From assembly GCF_027943255.1 (NCBI RefSeq), contig NC_072897.1, forward strand, positions 38,848,044 to 38,912,043: a stretch of 64,000 nucleotides of DNA, in the 5' to 3' direction. Below are positions 41,863 through 54,653 of this stretch, piece after piece. Numbering within the stretch: position 1 is the first letter of the stretch; each line of letters opens with the position of its first letter. The notes beneath the pieces were generated by a model. The model was not told the DNA's origin, did no database searches, and saw only the letters and a list, made by a program, of their open reading frames with translations. Both the position numbers and the translations under genes were made by a program. This DNA is from Anastrepha obliqua. Lineage: Eukaryota; Arthropoda; Insecta; Diptera; Tephritidae.

Positions 41863-43127
41863 ATGGCGTTTGAGTATTTGGCTTACGATTTATCGCGTGG
41901 AGAGGAGGAAGTGAGCCCTCAAATAGTTGATCGAAGTTTGCTCCGGCATGTGGACAATCCTTTCGATTTGGATGCAGGGGAGTTCCAGAAGTTATTCCGT
42001 TTAACTCCAGACTTGACTGAGGACGTAGTTTCGCAGCTTGACAGCCATCTGAGAGGTTCCAGAGTAACAGCGATTTCGACTGAAAAACAGGTAAATTTGG
42101 TAACATTCAAGCTAATTCAGTTCTAAATTCTGCCTTTATACAACTAGGTTCTAGCTGCACTGCGATTTTTTGCAACCGGGTGTTATCAACGACCCGTAGG
42201 TGAGCAATGGGGAATATCTATGAGCCAGTCGTCCGTTAGCCGTAGCATTCATCGGGTAACAGCTGCAATCAACAGCTCCATGTTTTGCGCAAAGGTGAGA
42301 TTTCCCATGACCCAAGTGGAGCGGCAAGCGGCAAAAGAAATTTTTGCTTCAGCAACCTCCCCGTTTGTGGGAGGTACCATTGGAGCTATAGATTGCACGC
42401 ACGTGTCAATTTTGGCCCCGAAACGTCATGAAGAAGCGTATGTCAACCACCACGGCTACCATTCGCTTAATGTCCAAATGGTAACAACATAATTTGTAAA
42501 GTATTCAAGAATCAAGATTCCCTTTTAATGTTTTACAGATATGTGATCCTACACTTAAAATTTTGAACGTAAATGCCAAATTTCCGGGAGCACGGCACGA
42601 TTCATACATTTGGAGTTCCTCTGCGGTGCGAATGGTTATGCAACGGAATTTTGAAATTGGAAACCATAACTTGTTTTTGATTGGTAGGCTTTTTAATCTA
42701 TTAATAAATATATTTAAATAAAAATAAGGGAATTAAAAATCAAAAATTCTCTGCAGGTGATTCCGGGTACCCTTTGGAGCCTGGGCTGATGACTCCTCTA
42801 ACAAACCAACCGGAAGGTACTCCGAAATTCTTGTACAATGAGGCATTGTGCAAAGCTCGTAACCCAGTTGAGAGACTTTTTGGTGTTCTTAAGGCAACGT
42901 GGCGGTGCTTGTCTCAACAAAGGACACTCTTGTACGATCCAGGATTTACTGGACAAGTAGTTAACGCGTGCTCAGTTTTACATAATATTCGTTTAAGAGA
43001 AGGAATATACCAGACCGAAAATGAGTTCACAGAGCCCAGAACAAACGACGTTTTTGTAAACCAAGATGCACCATCCTCAACAGCAAAGCGCATCCAAGAC
43101 CGACTGATTGCTAATTTTTTTACTTAA
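41863..43127 (+). CDS. HARBI1-like transposase, right copy
   Basis: Exons 41863-42090, 42148-42480, 42539-42683 and 42757-43127, identical in sequence to the left copy, with the DDE residues D158, D237 and E274 present. Open and spliceable. Two identical copies in one window mean either could be the source of activity. Confidence 0.87.
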
Positions 43128-43559
43128 ATACTAATATATTTTCACTCATAATCATTCCGCATACATATCTATGTGAACACTCGGGTATAAAAAGTTAAAA
43201 CATTTTTATATTTATTGTTAAAACGTTTTATTGAACAAAATTACATGCAGATTCAATAAAAAATAAATAAATAAAAATTCAGTCTTTAACTTCAGTTTAC
43301 ATACAGTTTTAGGTTACAGGCACATAAATCTATATATGTATATAGGTATGCATAAGCGTATGTACACATGGTTTATAAATTCAAAGGTCAGTCTATTTGT
43401 AAAAACGAAAACAATACATTCTAATTCATTTAATTAATGTTACTTAACATTACCACAGCATGTTTACTTATAAAATTCAAATAAAAAGAAACTTCAGGTA
43501 CTAAAATAAACATTATGTATATATGCACATAAAAAGGAACTGCGGAATTGGTTTCTAAT

Positions 43560-44626
43560 CTACATACGGTAGATTGCATTCGTTAGATTGTTGAATGCTT
43601 CTACGGTAGCGCTTAATCCATTCCCCAATACGGCTATTGCCTCCGCCATCATTTTATTAGCCTGAGCAATTGCAGAGCTGCTTTCGGCTAAGATCTATTA
43701 AAAAATAGCAAGAACAATTAATAAAATGCCACTTTTATGTGTTGAAAATAAATTACCTTTAAAGCATCTGCTTGTTGTTTCGCGACTTCTACTGTTTCTA
43801 TACTCGACTGGGCTAGCATCTATTAAAAAACAATCAGCAATGGACAAACATAATAAAATTATTTTACATTAAGTTCAAAAGACATTACCTTTAGTGCATC
43901 TGCCTGTTTTTCGGCTATCTCCAAAAATTTCTTCCGAGCATTACCGTCTTCTTCCATGCGCTTTCGTTTCAAGCTCGCCCGTGGTGTTCTCCTGTCTGAG
44001 ATATGGGAATTACCTGACCTCAGCGTGAAATTCTCTGCCAGTGGCGTCCGTAAAGGCGACGGGGCTTCCAAAATCACCCTTTCATCTTCCACTTCGACAC
44101 CCATTTGGATTACCTAAAAATTTACACACCAGTAAGTTACACTTTAAAACATACACTTCATACAATTTACCTCCTCCAGTGGAATATTTTCAGGGGTTGA
44201 ATCGTGGCCCTTCATATACTCCTCCCCTATGAGAGCAGACACCCGCCTCTCGAATTCCGTTAGGGGCTCCTCACTGATAGGCCTGTTTCCCGTTAAAGCT
44301 TGTTGCCTTCGCCTATTCCGTGCTTTAATGCTGGTGCGGCTTTTTAAGTCCCGCCATACCTTTTTAGGGAAATTATTAACAACTCTCTACTTTTAAGTAA
44401 TAACACAATATTTTCTTACCGTTTGCCATTGATTCACCGTCTTCACCGCTCCACCCAGACTATTTAATTTTGTTGCAAGCTCGCTCCACTTTTTATCGCA
44501 CTCAAACTTACCATGGAGGCTGTGGAACCTAGATCCTGCTAGACCCGGGACTTCCATTAGGTAGTCAAGCAGGTGATTTAGCTGCTCGGATGTGGCACGG
44601 CTTCTTTTGGTAGCTGTCGATGTCAT
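43560..44626 (-). CDS. Harbinger Myb/SANT-like protein, right copy
   Basis: Exons 44626-44420, 44359-44171, 44113-43889, 43819-43757 and 43694-43560, the same 272-residue product as 3176-4242. It converges on the transposase gene. Confidence 0.75.
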
Positions 44627-44964
44627 TCTAAAGCAATATACAAAAATTATTAATAAAACAATAAATTGAAATAAGCAGTTATTTTATTGTACTTACTTTG
44701 TACATATATTTTTGGTAAAAAACACTCACTGCATTTAATAGTTTGGCGTCTATGTTTTTTTGTTTCTCTTCTTCATGTTATTCGCTCATTCTGACATTTA
44801 ATTTGACAAAGATGCCACTCTCTATCAGTTTGAATAAATAGAAGAAAACAGCTGTTCAGTGTTAGTTAACATAAGTTAGTGAATAGCACAATCGACAGTG
44901 CAATCGACAAATACTGAAGAGAAAAATAACAATTTTCGAATCGATAAGAGTTAGTGAATCGCAC

Positions 44965-45512
44965 TACAGGTTTAGGTACAAGTACTATAGGCGATGCCCA
45001 TTGCGAAAACCTGATTGGTTTCCAAATTCCGGCGTTTGTAAGTCTTTCTGCTTCTTTTTTGAACGCAGACATTTGCGAAAATGGCATTTTCCGGCTTTTG
45101 AAAAACTTAGGCGTTGCGTTTGCTTTTAACTGCACGGTAGCTTTGAAATTTTTTATTGTGCCAAGTGCTGGAGTAAACACCTCACTATACTTCTCACAAA
45201 GCGCGTCCACTTGTTTCACTTCTTTCTGGGTGATTTTTGAAATTTGCTTTATTTCAAACCCAAATTGTTTGAACAAATCCACACCAAAAAGATTGTCACC
45301 ACTCTCAACGTTAGCTACCACAATATCGACTTGTTTTATTTTGCTACCACATTTCACAGTTGCACACAGTTCACCCAGCACTGGAATATGCTTTTCACCG
45401 AACCCGTATAAAATTCTTTTAGTTGCGCGAAGTTTTGGGCTATTTATTTGTTTATATGTATTTAAGTTCATCACCGAAATTGTAGCACCTGAATCCATTT
45501 GAAATTTTATAA
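44965..45512 (-). pseudogene. Gypsy-A protease and RT start (right copy)
   Basis: As 4581-5128: protease DSGA and the first RT block, open but separated from the rest by the Harbinger and mariner. Confidence 0.9.
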
Positions 45513-45514
45513 TA

Positions 45515-46036
45515 GGTCTATGGATAAGTTCGTGCGGTTTTACAACAGATGGCGTAACTTGATTATTATTCCATCGATCCACATTTCCAAACATTCATTG
45601 GAGAGCTACTGTCGTAAGGCACAAACGTCAGTATAAGTTTTTTATTTGAAGCGTAAACAACAATATTTTTACCACACTTGAAAATGTCGAATTTCGTGCC
45701 AAATAATGTGTTTTTGCGGGGAATTCTTTAATATGAAGAAAAAAGCAGCCGAAAGTCATCGTATCTTGGTGGAAGTTTATGGTGAGCATGCTCTAGCTGA
45801 GCGAACGTGCCAGAAGTGGTTTGCACGCTTTAAAAGTGGTGATTTTGGCCGCGCCGCCAAAGTTCATGGATACCGAATTGGAGGAATTGCTCGATCAAGA
45901 TCCGGCTCAAACGCAAGAAGAGGTTGCAAAAACTTTGGGAGTTGATCAATCAACCATTTCCAAACGTTTAAAAGCCATGGGAATGATCCGAAATTCAAAT
46001 TTCGAAAAAAAAACCGCACGAACTTATTCATAGACC
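45515..46036 (+). mobile_element. Deleted mariner (right copy), with frameshifted transposase fragment
   Basis: As 5131-5652, flanked by TA at 45513-45514 and 46037-46038. The transposase remnant runs from the ATG at 45684 to about 45994 and lacks the catalytic domain. Confidence 0.9.
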
Positions 46037-46038
46037 TA

Positions 46039-47063
46039 TTAATTTTTCCGAAAATTTGCAAACTAATGTAGTTTTTATTATTTTCTGCTTCTACAACTCC
46101 TGTTACACTGTGCACTGTATCGATATTGTGAATATGTTGATTTGCTTTTTTGTTTTTATTTTTGTTCTCGTGGAAGTTTTTGCTTTGTTTACTCATACAC
46201 ACTTGCACTATATGGCCTTTTTTACCACATTTGTTACATATTGCGTTTCTGAATTTGCAGCTTTGTCGCGAATGAGAACTGCCACAACCCGAGCAAGATT
46301 TAAATTTTGACAAATTCCCGGTAATGCAATTTGCGTTTGTTTTTTGAACATTCACAGCGTTAACTGGAATTTCTTTTTCACTCACTTCTTCTTTGATTGC
46401 TTGTACTGTTTTTGTTGTTGCTTCAAACGACTCAGCTATGAGCATGACGTCGGCAAGGGTAGGTTGTAATTTTTGAAGCCAAGCGGAGCGGACAGCGTCG
46501 TGTGGTGTATGCGTGATGAGCTGGTCGCGGATCATCTCATCGATGTTTGTGTGAGAGCAGTTAATTGCGGAGCACACGAACTGACACTCTCTTGCAAGAC
46601 CACGAAGTTCGGCTACATACTCTCTGTAAGATTGGTGCGGCTTCATGTCCCGTTTAAAAAAATCGTAACGTGCTGCGATGATGTGTCGCCTTGACTGGAA
46701 ATGTTCTGTTAACTTTTCCGTTAATTCTTTGAATGTTTGTTCTTGCAATTTAGTACTTCCAAAAAGATTTTTTAGAAGTTCAAAGACTTCTGCACCAATC
46801 CACGACAAGAAGAAGGATTTTTTCTTTTCCGCACAATTGACACCGTATGCACTGAAATGCTGGTTGAGTTGTTCCAAATATGACTCCCATGTCTGCTGGT
46901 CTTTGGCAAACTTCGGGAATGAAGGCACTATGGTAGAAGTTGTACCATCTGCTTGCTTTTCAAGCAGCGCCTTCATCCACTTATTTTGCTGTTCAAGCAA
47001 ATTTTTCGCGAACTCTTTCTGTTCGCTTAAGAGTTTTTTTAAAACTTCACTGTCGTTCGACAT
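46039..47063 (-). pseudogene. Gypsy-A Gag (right copy)
   Basis: As 5655-6679: ATG at 47063, capsid and two zinc knuckles. The frame runs into the mariner instead of protease. Confidence 0.9.
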
Positions 47064-47095
47064 TACTCATACACAGTTTTTTCCTCGTCGCCAAT

Positions 47096-47308
47096 TGAAA
47101 TAAATGAAACCGAATTGAAATAAGTGAGACCGAATTGAAAATAAGTGAGACCGACGCGCTTCCATCTAAAACTGCACTGCTTTATTTAATCCTTTCATTT
47201 CTATACAGAGTTGCATAATTTGCCAGTGTTACCTAAGTAATAAGGTGTAAGCAGTGTTGCATAACAACTTACATATAAGTTATATACATATAACTATAAT
47301 TTATAACA
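47096..47308 (-). repeat. Gypsy-A 5' LTR (right copy)
   Basis: 213 bp, TG...CA. The CATCC duplication follows at 47309-47313. Confidence 0.93.
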
Positions 47309-48559
47309 CATCCGATTGCCTGGTGAATAGAACTCCTCAGGGATTCTGTTATTTCGGGTAAGTTTTTGTCCCAGTGAGTATGATCGTCTTTTAAATATGA
47401 CCGTATACCTGCAATAATGGATTGATTGACTCGCTCGCTGGCATTTGCTTGTGGACTGTACAAGGCCGTGTAAATATGTCTAATACCACGTTCGGCAAGT
47501 AGATTGTTAAATTGGGAGGGTTTAAATTGTTTGCCGTTGTCACTTAGAATAATCTCCGGAGATCCAGATAATTGAAGTATTAAAATTCCTAATAGCCTTC
47601 AATAAGGGAAATTTTGTGAGATCATCAAGGACAATCAAAATTCCTGTATTTCCTTGCCTAGATCTGGGATATGGACCAAGTAAATCAATATATAACTTTT
47701 GAAACGGGCGTTGGACAGTATAGTGAACAGACATCGGTGGTCGTAAAGTAACATTCGGCGCTTTGCTTTGTTGACAAATGTCGCATTGACCAACAAATTC
47801 TTTTACGTCCACAGTCATATTAAGCCAATAAAGGTTCAACCGTAATCGCTCTAAAGTTTTTGCAATGCCTCCATGACATTTATTTGGCGGGCAATGGGCA
47901 TGTTCTATTGCTTGTCGAACTAACGTTTTTGGTATCCACAACTTCCAATTGAATTCTTCACGTGCTGGGTTTCCATCTGGATGTTCGGTTCGTTTGTAAA
48001 CATGACCATCAATGATTTGAAGATCGGGTAAGCGGCTTTCATTATTTCGAATATTATTTATTAAATTTTTATATTCATCAGCTAAAAAATCGGACGAATT
48101 CAGATCAAAAAGCGGATGGACTTCTAACTCATTAATTTCCTCAAAATTCTGACGGGACAGACTGTCTGGCACAATATTTAGTGAACCTTTTCGGTGTTCG
48201 ATTTTAAACCTATATCCTTGTAGTTTAAGTGACCACCGAGCTAGTCTGCTCGATAAATCGGTTTGACGCATAAGCCATTGTAAACTGGCGTGATCGGTTA
48301 CGATAGTGAAGTCTTGCCCCTCCACATAAGCTCTAAACTCTTTTAAACTAAGGATAGCAGCAAGGCACTCTAGTTCGGTGACGCTGTAGTTACTTTGAGC
48401 CTTACTTAATTTCTGAGAAAAGTAAGCAATTGGTACCTCGACATCTTCGTCATTGTTTTGTGACAATACTGCACCAACACCGAGCTTACTGGCGTCACAT
48501 TGAATTGTAAAGGGTTTCTCGTAATTTGGGCTGGCTAGAACTGGAGCAGAACATAGCAT
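47309..48559 (-). pseudogene. Gypsy-B RNase H and integrase core, internal region 3
   Basis: As 6925-8175, with the 35-bp deletion near 47568 that shifts the frame before the second catalytic Asp. Here the C-terminal remainder is present beyond Gypsy-A at 38406-38816. Confidence 0.9.
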
Positions 48560-50265
48560 TCCTCATTCCAAGAAAAATTTTTACCTTTCTTTAATAAATT
48601 GGTTAATGGGCTTGTTATCGCGGCAAAGTTGTCAATAAAACGGCGGTACCAACCTGCCATTCCTAAGAAACGTCGTAATAGTTTTACATTCGTCGGTACG
48701 GGGTAGTTTGTTACAGCTGAAATTTTATCAGGATCAGTTTTGAGTGTTCCATCTCCAACGATATATCCAAGATATTTTACCTCTTTTATACAAAATTTAC
48801 TTTTTTCTATATTTATTGTTAAACCAGCTTTCCTTAAGTGATAAGCAACTTCGGATAAAACGGACATGTGTATGTTGAAATCTACTGACACAATTAAAAG
48901 ATCATCTAAATATACAAAAACTTGGTTTTTTAATTGAGGAGGGATAACGCGATCCATTAGGCGACAGAGTGCTTGAGGGGCGTTACATAAACCAAAAGGC
49001 ATGGCACAGTATCGGTAAAGCGGACGATTAGGAACGGTAAAACAGGTGAAGTCTCGAGAACTATCCGAGAGAGGTATCTGCCAAAAAGCACGACGCAGAT
49101 CCAATGAACTTATGTATTTTGCTTTCGGTATCCTACTTAATATTCCATCAATGTGAGTTAGAGGATATGCGTCCTTGATAGTAACGCTATACACTTTTCG
49201 TGAATCAAGGCACAGACGGACTTTATTTGGCTTTTTCACTAAAACAATCGGACTAGACCATGGACTATTCGGAGATTCTTCAATTACACCTAATTTGAGC
49301 ATCTCGTCGATTTCAGCGTGAACAAGTTTTTCTACTGCAGGGGATATTGGGAAGTATCGTTGTTTTATCGGACGGACACCAGGTTGAAGTTCAATTACAT
49401 ATTCCATTAAAGAAGTTTTTCCTAATCCTTCTTTCTCGAAGCTTGGAAATCTATTTTTAACAACGTCTAGCTGTCGTTGCTGTTCATTACTTAAACAAAG
49501 TGTATTTTCCTCACGTCTTGTTTCAAGACAAATTTCCGAGATAACATGTGGAGCAATTTTAAATTTACTCCAAAAGTCGACTCCAAGTATAACTTCTTGT
49601 GAAACGCTCGGTACAACAAAAAATTTTATTATATGGTTCTTGTTTTCAAATACAACATTTAAGTCTACCGTACCAAAAACTACTTGTTCCTTTCCATCTG
49701 CAGTACAGACAGACGTTGTGTGCTTGCATATATGTTTTCGTTTGCAAATGTCTTCCGCTAAAGATGAACCTAAACAAGAGACTTGAGCTCCGCTATCTAA
49801 AAGTCCTAAATACTCGGAATCCAGAATTTTAATTTTGGCATAAGGCCTTAAGTCGCAAGATTCGTGTTTAATGGAACAAACAAGATGATTCACGATTTTA
49901 CGATTCTTTTTAATTGTTTTCCAAAACTTTCTTAAGCGTACTGAAGATCGGCTACTAGTTGGTGACGGTTTATTGTTGGTATCAAAAATTTGTTTTCTAA
50001 TCTTGTAGTAATTATTAAGTCGAACGTCATAGGGAATAATTGTATGCACATACGGATTACTTTTATCGAATTTGTGGGCACGTATGAGTGACGTTGCGTA
50101 GTCATCGTTTTGGGACTTGCCCCTTCGTATGAGCACTTTCTTCACATTTGATTCTTCTTGTCGTTGCGAGGGTTCTGTGTTGAAGCCTCGCTCATTTTCA
50201 AGTTTCCCGGACTGCACGATGGGCATTTTGGTCGATAAACTTCTGGCATTCCACAACCATAGCAA
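48535..50265 (-). CDS. Gypsy-B protease and RT, internal region 3
   Basis: Same translation as 8151-9881. Protease DSGA and RT YLDD are intact; the same premature end occurs before RNase H. Confidence 0.9.
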   Translation of the reverse strand: MLWLWNARSLSTKMPIVQSGKLENERGFNTEPSQRQEESNVKKVLIRRGKSQNDDYATSLIRAHKFDKSNPYVHTIIPYDVRLNNYYKIRKQIFDTNNKPSPTSSRSSVRLRKFWKTIKKNRKIVNHLVCSIKHESCDLRPYAKIKILDSEYLGLLDSGAQVSCLGSSLAEDICKRKHICKHTTSVCTADGKEQVVFGTVDLNVVFENKNHIIKFFVVPSVSQEVILGVDFWSKFKIAPHVISEICLETRREENTLCLSNEQQRQLDVVKNRFPSFEKEGLGKTSLMEYVIELQPGVRPIKQRYFPISPAVEKLVHAEIDEMLKLGVIEESPNSPWSSPIVLVKKPNKVRLCLDSRKVYSVTIKDAYPLTHIDGILSRIPKAKYISSLDLRRAFWQIPLSDSSRDFTCFTVPNRPLYRYCAMPFGLCNAPQALCRLMDRVIPPQLKNQVFVYLDDLLIVSVDFNIHMSVLSEVAYHLRKAGLTINIEKSKFCIKEVKYLGYIVGDGTLKTDPDKISAVTNYPVPTNVKLLRRFLGMAGWYRRFIDNFAAITSPLTNLLKKGKNFSWNEECYVLLQF

Positions 50266-50321
50266 AAGACAGTTCTGTCAGCCAGACAGTCAAAATATCT
50301 GTGTCCTTCGGTTTTGCAGTT

Positions 50322-50990
50322 CTAGCAAATTAATTTAGAATGACTAGGATACTTTGTAATCTCATCGATTTCGCACTCTAGTTGTTCTCGAACAGCGTCT
50401 TCGACTGTTAGTTCATTGGCAAAGCGACGTAAGTATTGTCGCTGATTTAAAACTGGTAATGAATTGGTAGATCGATTGATTTCATTTGCCAGGCTTTCAC
50501 CTTTCAGACAAAGCCTGCGCAATTCTGCTATGGAATTTATTTGCACATCTAACAATTGTTGTCGCACCCGAGGTCTTAAATTATGTTGCAAAATTTCTAC
50601 CAGTTCGATTTCGGGCAAAGGGGATTGTAATGATTCAGCAATTTTAAGAACTGCATTTCTAAAATCATCAAAACTTTCGATAGCCCCTTGTTTTCTATTG
50701 CGGACTAGTTCTTTAATTTCAAAATCGCTTCTGTGTTGTTGAAAATTGGTACGCAATGCTTGGCAAAGTGAAGGCCAGGTGACACGTTCAACTGAGCGAC
50801 GATATCTCCAATACCAATCCTTTGCTTCATTGATAAATAGACTTTGCACATGCTCACACAGTAAATTAAAATTTCCCCCTAACGTGTCGATCACTTGACA
50901 CTCAATGCGGTATAAAAAGCTATCTACTGCTAACTTTGATGAGCCGTCAAATTTTATATCCCAGTTGGATATTAATTGGGCTATTCTATA
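50322..50990 (-). pseudogene. Gypsy-B Gag, internal region 3
   Basis: As 9938-10606: the capsid is open and a TAG lies in the first zinc knuckle. Confidence 0.85.
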
Positions 50991-51697
50991 TTACCTGAGT
51001 TGGGAACATTAGACATGTCACTGAATCGTAAATTATCAATATTCCTGTGAAAATTTTGGTTAGAATTGTTTGCTAAATTCGGAATATCTCTAGGCCAAAA
51101 AGGAGTTGAGTTATCCTGATGTGTATTCGGTTGGTGAACGTTCACATTTGGACTGATGTTAGCTGCAGGTTGAGATGATTGACCATTTAGATTTAATCGA
51201 CCTAATATGTTTGCCACGGTATTTTCGAGGTTCTCTTCAATTAGCTGTGAAACACGATTTTCCAAATCGTTGAAAAGAGTTGCCTGTCGCGCTGATATCA
51301 CGGCGGTTACAATATTCCGTACTCGGTTATCTTCCTCATTGGAGCTGGTATTGCCATCTTGTGTATTGGGAACAGGTAAGCTTGCTGCACCATCAGAGCG
51401 ATGTTCTTCATTACGTTCCGCAGAAGGCAATTCTAAGTCTCTAATAGGATTGTCTGATCGAAAAGCTCTAGCCCTAGTACGCGCACCAGTATTTTGTGAA
51501 AAATCTCTGCTATTATATTTGGCATGGCACTGTGGACAAGACGTGTTTCTTTTAAGCCAGGTTAAAAGACATGATCGGTGGAAACGATGGGAACAAACTG
51601 TCATTAAAATATCATCGCGTTCTGAAAAGCTGACTTTGCATATTGTGCACACATTAGCCTGTGGTGGCAAATGCTCATTACTATGACGCAAGAACAT
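50981..51697 (-). CDS. RING-H2 finger ORF, internal region 3
   Basis: Same translation as 10597-11313, with all eight zinc ligands present. It overlaps the Gag frame by 10 nt in -1. Confidence 0.85.
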   Translation of the reverse strand: MFLRHSNEHLPPQANVCTICKVSFSERDDILMTVCSHRFHRSCLLTWLKRNTSCPQCHAKYNSRDFSQNTGARTRARAFRSDNPIRDLELPSAERNEEHRSDGAASLPVPNTQDGNTSSNEEDNRVRNIVTAVISARQATLFNDLENRVSQLIEENLENTVANILGRLNLNGQSSQPAANISPNVNVHQPNTHQDNSTPFWPRDIPNLANNSNQNFHRNIDNLRFSDMSNVPNSGNIE

Positions 51698-52185
51698 TTT
51701 GAGAAAAAAAAAATGTAATATATTGACGACAAAAAAAAAATAGTACTAATTCCAAAATTTCCAAAAAAAAAAATTCGATTCAATTTAATTACGCAGTCTC
51801 GTATAGAAACTAAACAAATAAAAATTTAAAAAGAATATACGGGATAAGTGGTACACACTCAATCAAATTTGATGATACCCTGTATTGAAAAAAAAAGAAA
51901 TTTACTAAACTATAAATCCAAAAATATTATGATAAATCCAAAGACGATTATTTAAAAAAAAAACAAAAATCAAAACTATTCTTGAAAAGCTATAAATAAG
52001 TAGGTTGCAAAAAAAAATCCTGTATCAACTTGCTTTAATCAAAAGCAAAAAAAAAATCAAGTATTTATATATGAAAAATAACTGAAATGGTCTAATTCAT
52101 CGGTCGTGTGATGATCTGGTTGGCTTAAGAGATCCTAGGCTAGAGTAAAGTAGGTAGTCAGTATGTTGGCAAAAAAAAACACAAA
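51698..52185 (-). other. Gypsy-B leader, internal region 3, first part
   Basis: As 11314-11801. The leader resumes at 54654 after the Helitron. Confidence 0.8.
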
Positions 52186-54653
52186 TCTATACTAATATTA
52201 TAAAGAGGAAAACTTTGTTTGTTTGTTTGTAACGAATAGGCTCAAAAACTACTGGACCGATTTTAAAAATTCTTTCACCATTCGAAAACTACATTATCCA
52301 GGAGTAACATGGATTACATTTTATTTTGGAAAAAATAGGGTTCCGTAAGATATTTGGATTTTTCGGACACAAACTGAAAAAAATCTTATATATAAGATAA
52401 AGTCAACTTTTTGTGTGTGTTCGCTAACCGGCCGTGTCTGCACCGAATTAAACCAAACTTACACACATAGTTAAGAAGGTATTGAAGATGGTTTCCGTAT
52501 AGTTTGGATACCTATTGGTGGATAGGGCTCGAGATATAGGTCAAAACGTGGACCCGGGTAACCTTCGGATGTGTATGTACAATATGGGTATCAAATGGAA
52601 GCTGTTGGTGAATGCTTTAGTTCAGAGTATTTTTCATGCCGCTCCGTGACTAGGGTCTCGAGATAGAGACCAAAACGTGGACCCTAGAATGTGTATGTAC
52701 AATATGGGTATCAAATGGAAGCTGTTGGTGAATGCTTTAGTACAGAGTATTTTTCATGCCGCTCCGTGACTGGGGTCTCGAGATATAGGTCAAAACGTGG
52801 ACCCGGGTAACCTTTGGATGTGTATGTACAATATGGGTACCAAATGGAAGCTGTTGGGGAATGCTTTAGTTCAGAGTATTTCCATCCGCTCCGTGACTAG
52901 GGTCTCGAGATAGAGACCAAAACGTGGACCCTAGAATGTGTTTGTACAATACGGATATCAAATGAAAGCTGTTGATAAGTGCTTTAATACGGGGTAATTT
53001 TCATACCTATTGATGACTGGGATCTGGAGATATATGCCAAAACGTGGACCCGCCGTGTCTTTGCACCGAATTAAACCAAACTTACACACATTGTTAAGGA
53101 GGTATTGAAGATGGTTTCCGTATAGTTTGGATACCTATTGGTAGAAAGGGTCTCGAGATATAGGTCAAAACGTGGACCCGGGTAACCTTTGGATGTGTAT
53201 GTACAATATGGGTATCAAATGGAAGCTGTTGGTGAATGCTTTAGTTCAGAGTATTTCCATCCGCTCCGTGACTAGGGTCTCGAGATAGAGACCAAATCGT
53301 GGACCCTAGAATGTATTTGTACAATATGGGTATCAAATGAATGCTGTTGATAAGTGCTTTAATACGGGGTAATTTTCATACCTATTGATGACTAGGGTCT
53401 CGAGATATAGGTCAAAACGTGGACCCGGCTAACCTTCGGACGTGTATGTACAATATAGGTATCAAATGAAAGCTGTTGATAAGTGCTTTAATACGGGGTA
53501 ATTTTCATACCTATTGATGACTAGGGTCTCGAGATATAGGTCAAAACGTGGACCCGGGTAACCTTAGGACGTGTATGTACAATATGGGTATCAAATGGAA
53601 GCTGTTGGTAAATGCTTTAGTTCAGAGTATTTTTCATGCCGCTCCGTGACTAGGATCTCGAGATAGAGACCAAAACGTGGAGCCTAGAATGTGTTTGTAC
53701 AATATGGATATCAAATTGAAGCTGTTGGTGAATGCCTTAGTACAGAGTATTTTTCATGCCGCTACGTGACTGGGGTCTCGAGATATAGGTCAAAACGTGG
53801 ACCCGGGTAACCTTTGGTTGTGTATGTACAATATAGGTATCAAATGAAAGCTGTTGATAAGTGCTTTAATACGGGGTAATTTTCATACCTATTGATGACT
53901 AGGGTCTCGAAATATATGCCAAAACGTGGACCCGCCGTGTCTTTGCACCGAATTAAACCAAACTTATGCACATTGTTAAGTAAGTATTGAAAATGGGTTT
54001 CGTAAAGTTTGGTTGTAATTCGGAGCAGTGGCAACGGGTACAGCGTTCTTTTGAGCCAGCCATAATGTCGCTTACTTTTTTAACGCTTGGGGCGGAACTG
54101 AACTGTCAAATTGACAGTGTTAGTTACAATGTGTCAATATTTCTTTCTGATTTGGATGCCATATGGAAAAAACGTAAGTGCAACATGTAAAAATTGTTTG
54201 TGAATTTTTTTGGAGTGGATTTTGGAACAGTGAATAATTTCTTACGAAATTTGAGAATTTAATGTGAAATCCGAATGAAATTATGTGTTCGTGGAAAAAA
54301 CAATTTTTTTCGTTTTTTTTTTTTTTAAATATAAATGGATAATGGTTAAAAAAGCTCCAATGCTTAATAAAACATATAAATTGAAACGAAAAATTCATGG
54401 ATGATCAGGAAAAAAGACGATTGTTTATTCATATGCGTTGATTTGAAATTTAAAAACAATCTTCTTTTTTCTTGATTTTCAATTTATATTTTATATTTAC
54501 TCAAAAACAAATAGAAAAACAAAAAATAGCGTTTATGCCAAAGCGCTTGAATAAAGAATAAAGAAATAAATAATATGAAAACCATATATTTTCTGTTCTA
54601 AACCATATCTATTCTATTTTAGTGTGCCCAGCGAAGGGGGCCGGGTTTGCTAG
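52186..54653 (+). mobile_element. Non-autonomous Helitron in Gypsy-B leader (right copy)
   Basis: As 11802-14269, but here both flanks are Gypsy-B leader (ACAAA left, TCGGTTATAA right). This shows a clean insertion between A and T relative to internal region 2. Confidence 0.93.

Larger units (their letters stand above)
41604..44964. mobile_element. PIF/Harbinger transposon (right copy)
   Basis: Same as 1220-4580. Perfect 15-bp termini lie at 41604-41618 and 44950-44964, with the subterminal copy at 44875-44889. Its Myb gene runs in the same direction as Gypsy-A and still has all four introns. This suggests that the Harbinger entered after the last retrotransposition of Gypsy-A. Confidence 0.88.
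38817..47308 (-). mobile_element. Gypsy-A LTR retrotransposon, complete with nested inserts
   Basis: 8.49 kb between CATCC duplications (38812-38816 and 47309-47313); the empty site is readable near 22380 in internal region 2. The two 213-bp LTRs appear identical, which points to recent insertion. Gag and pol share one frame. I see three lesions: the mariner, the Harbinger, and one in-frame TGA at 39953-39955 in integrase. No env is present. Confidence 0.93.
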
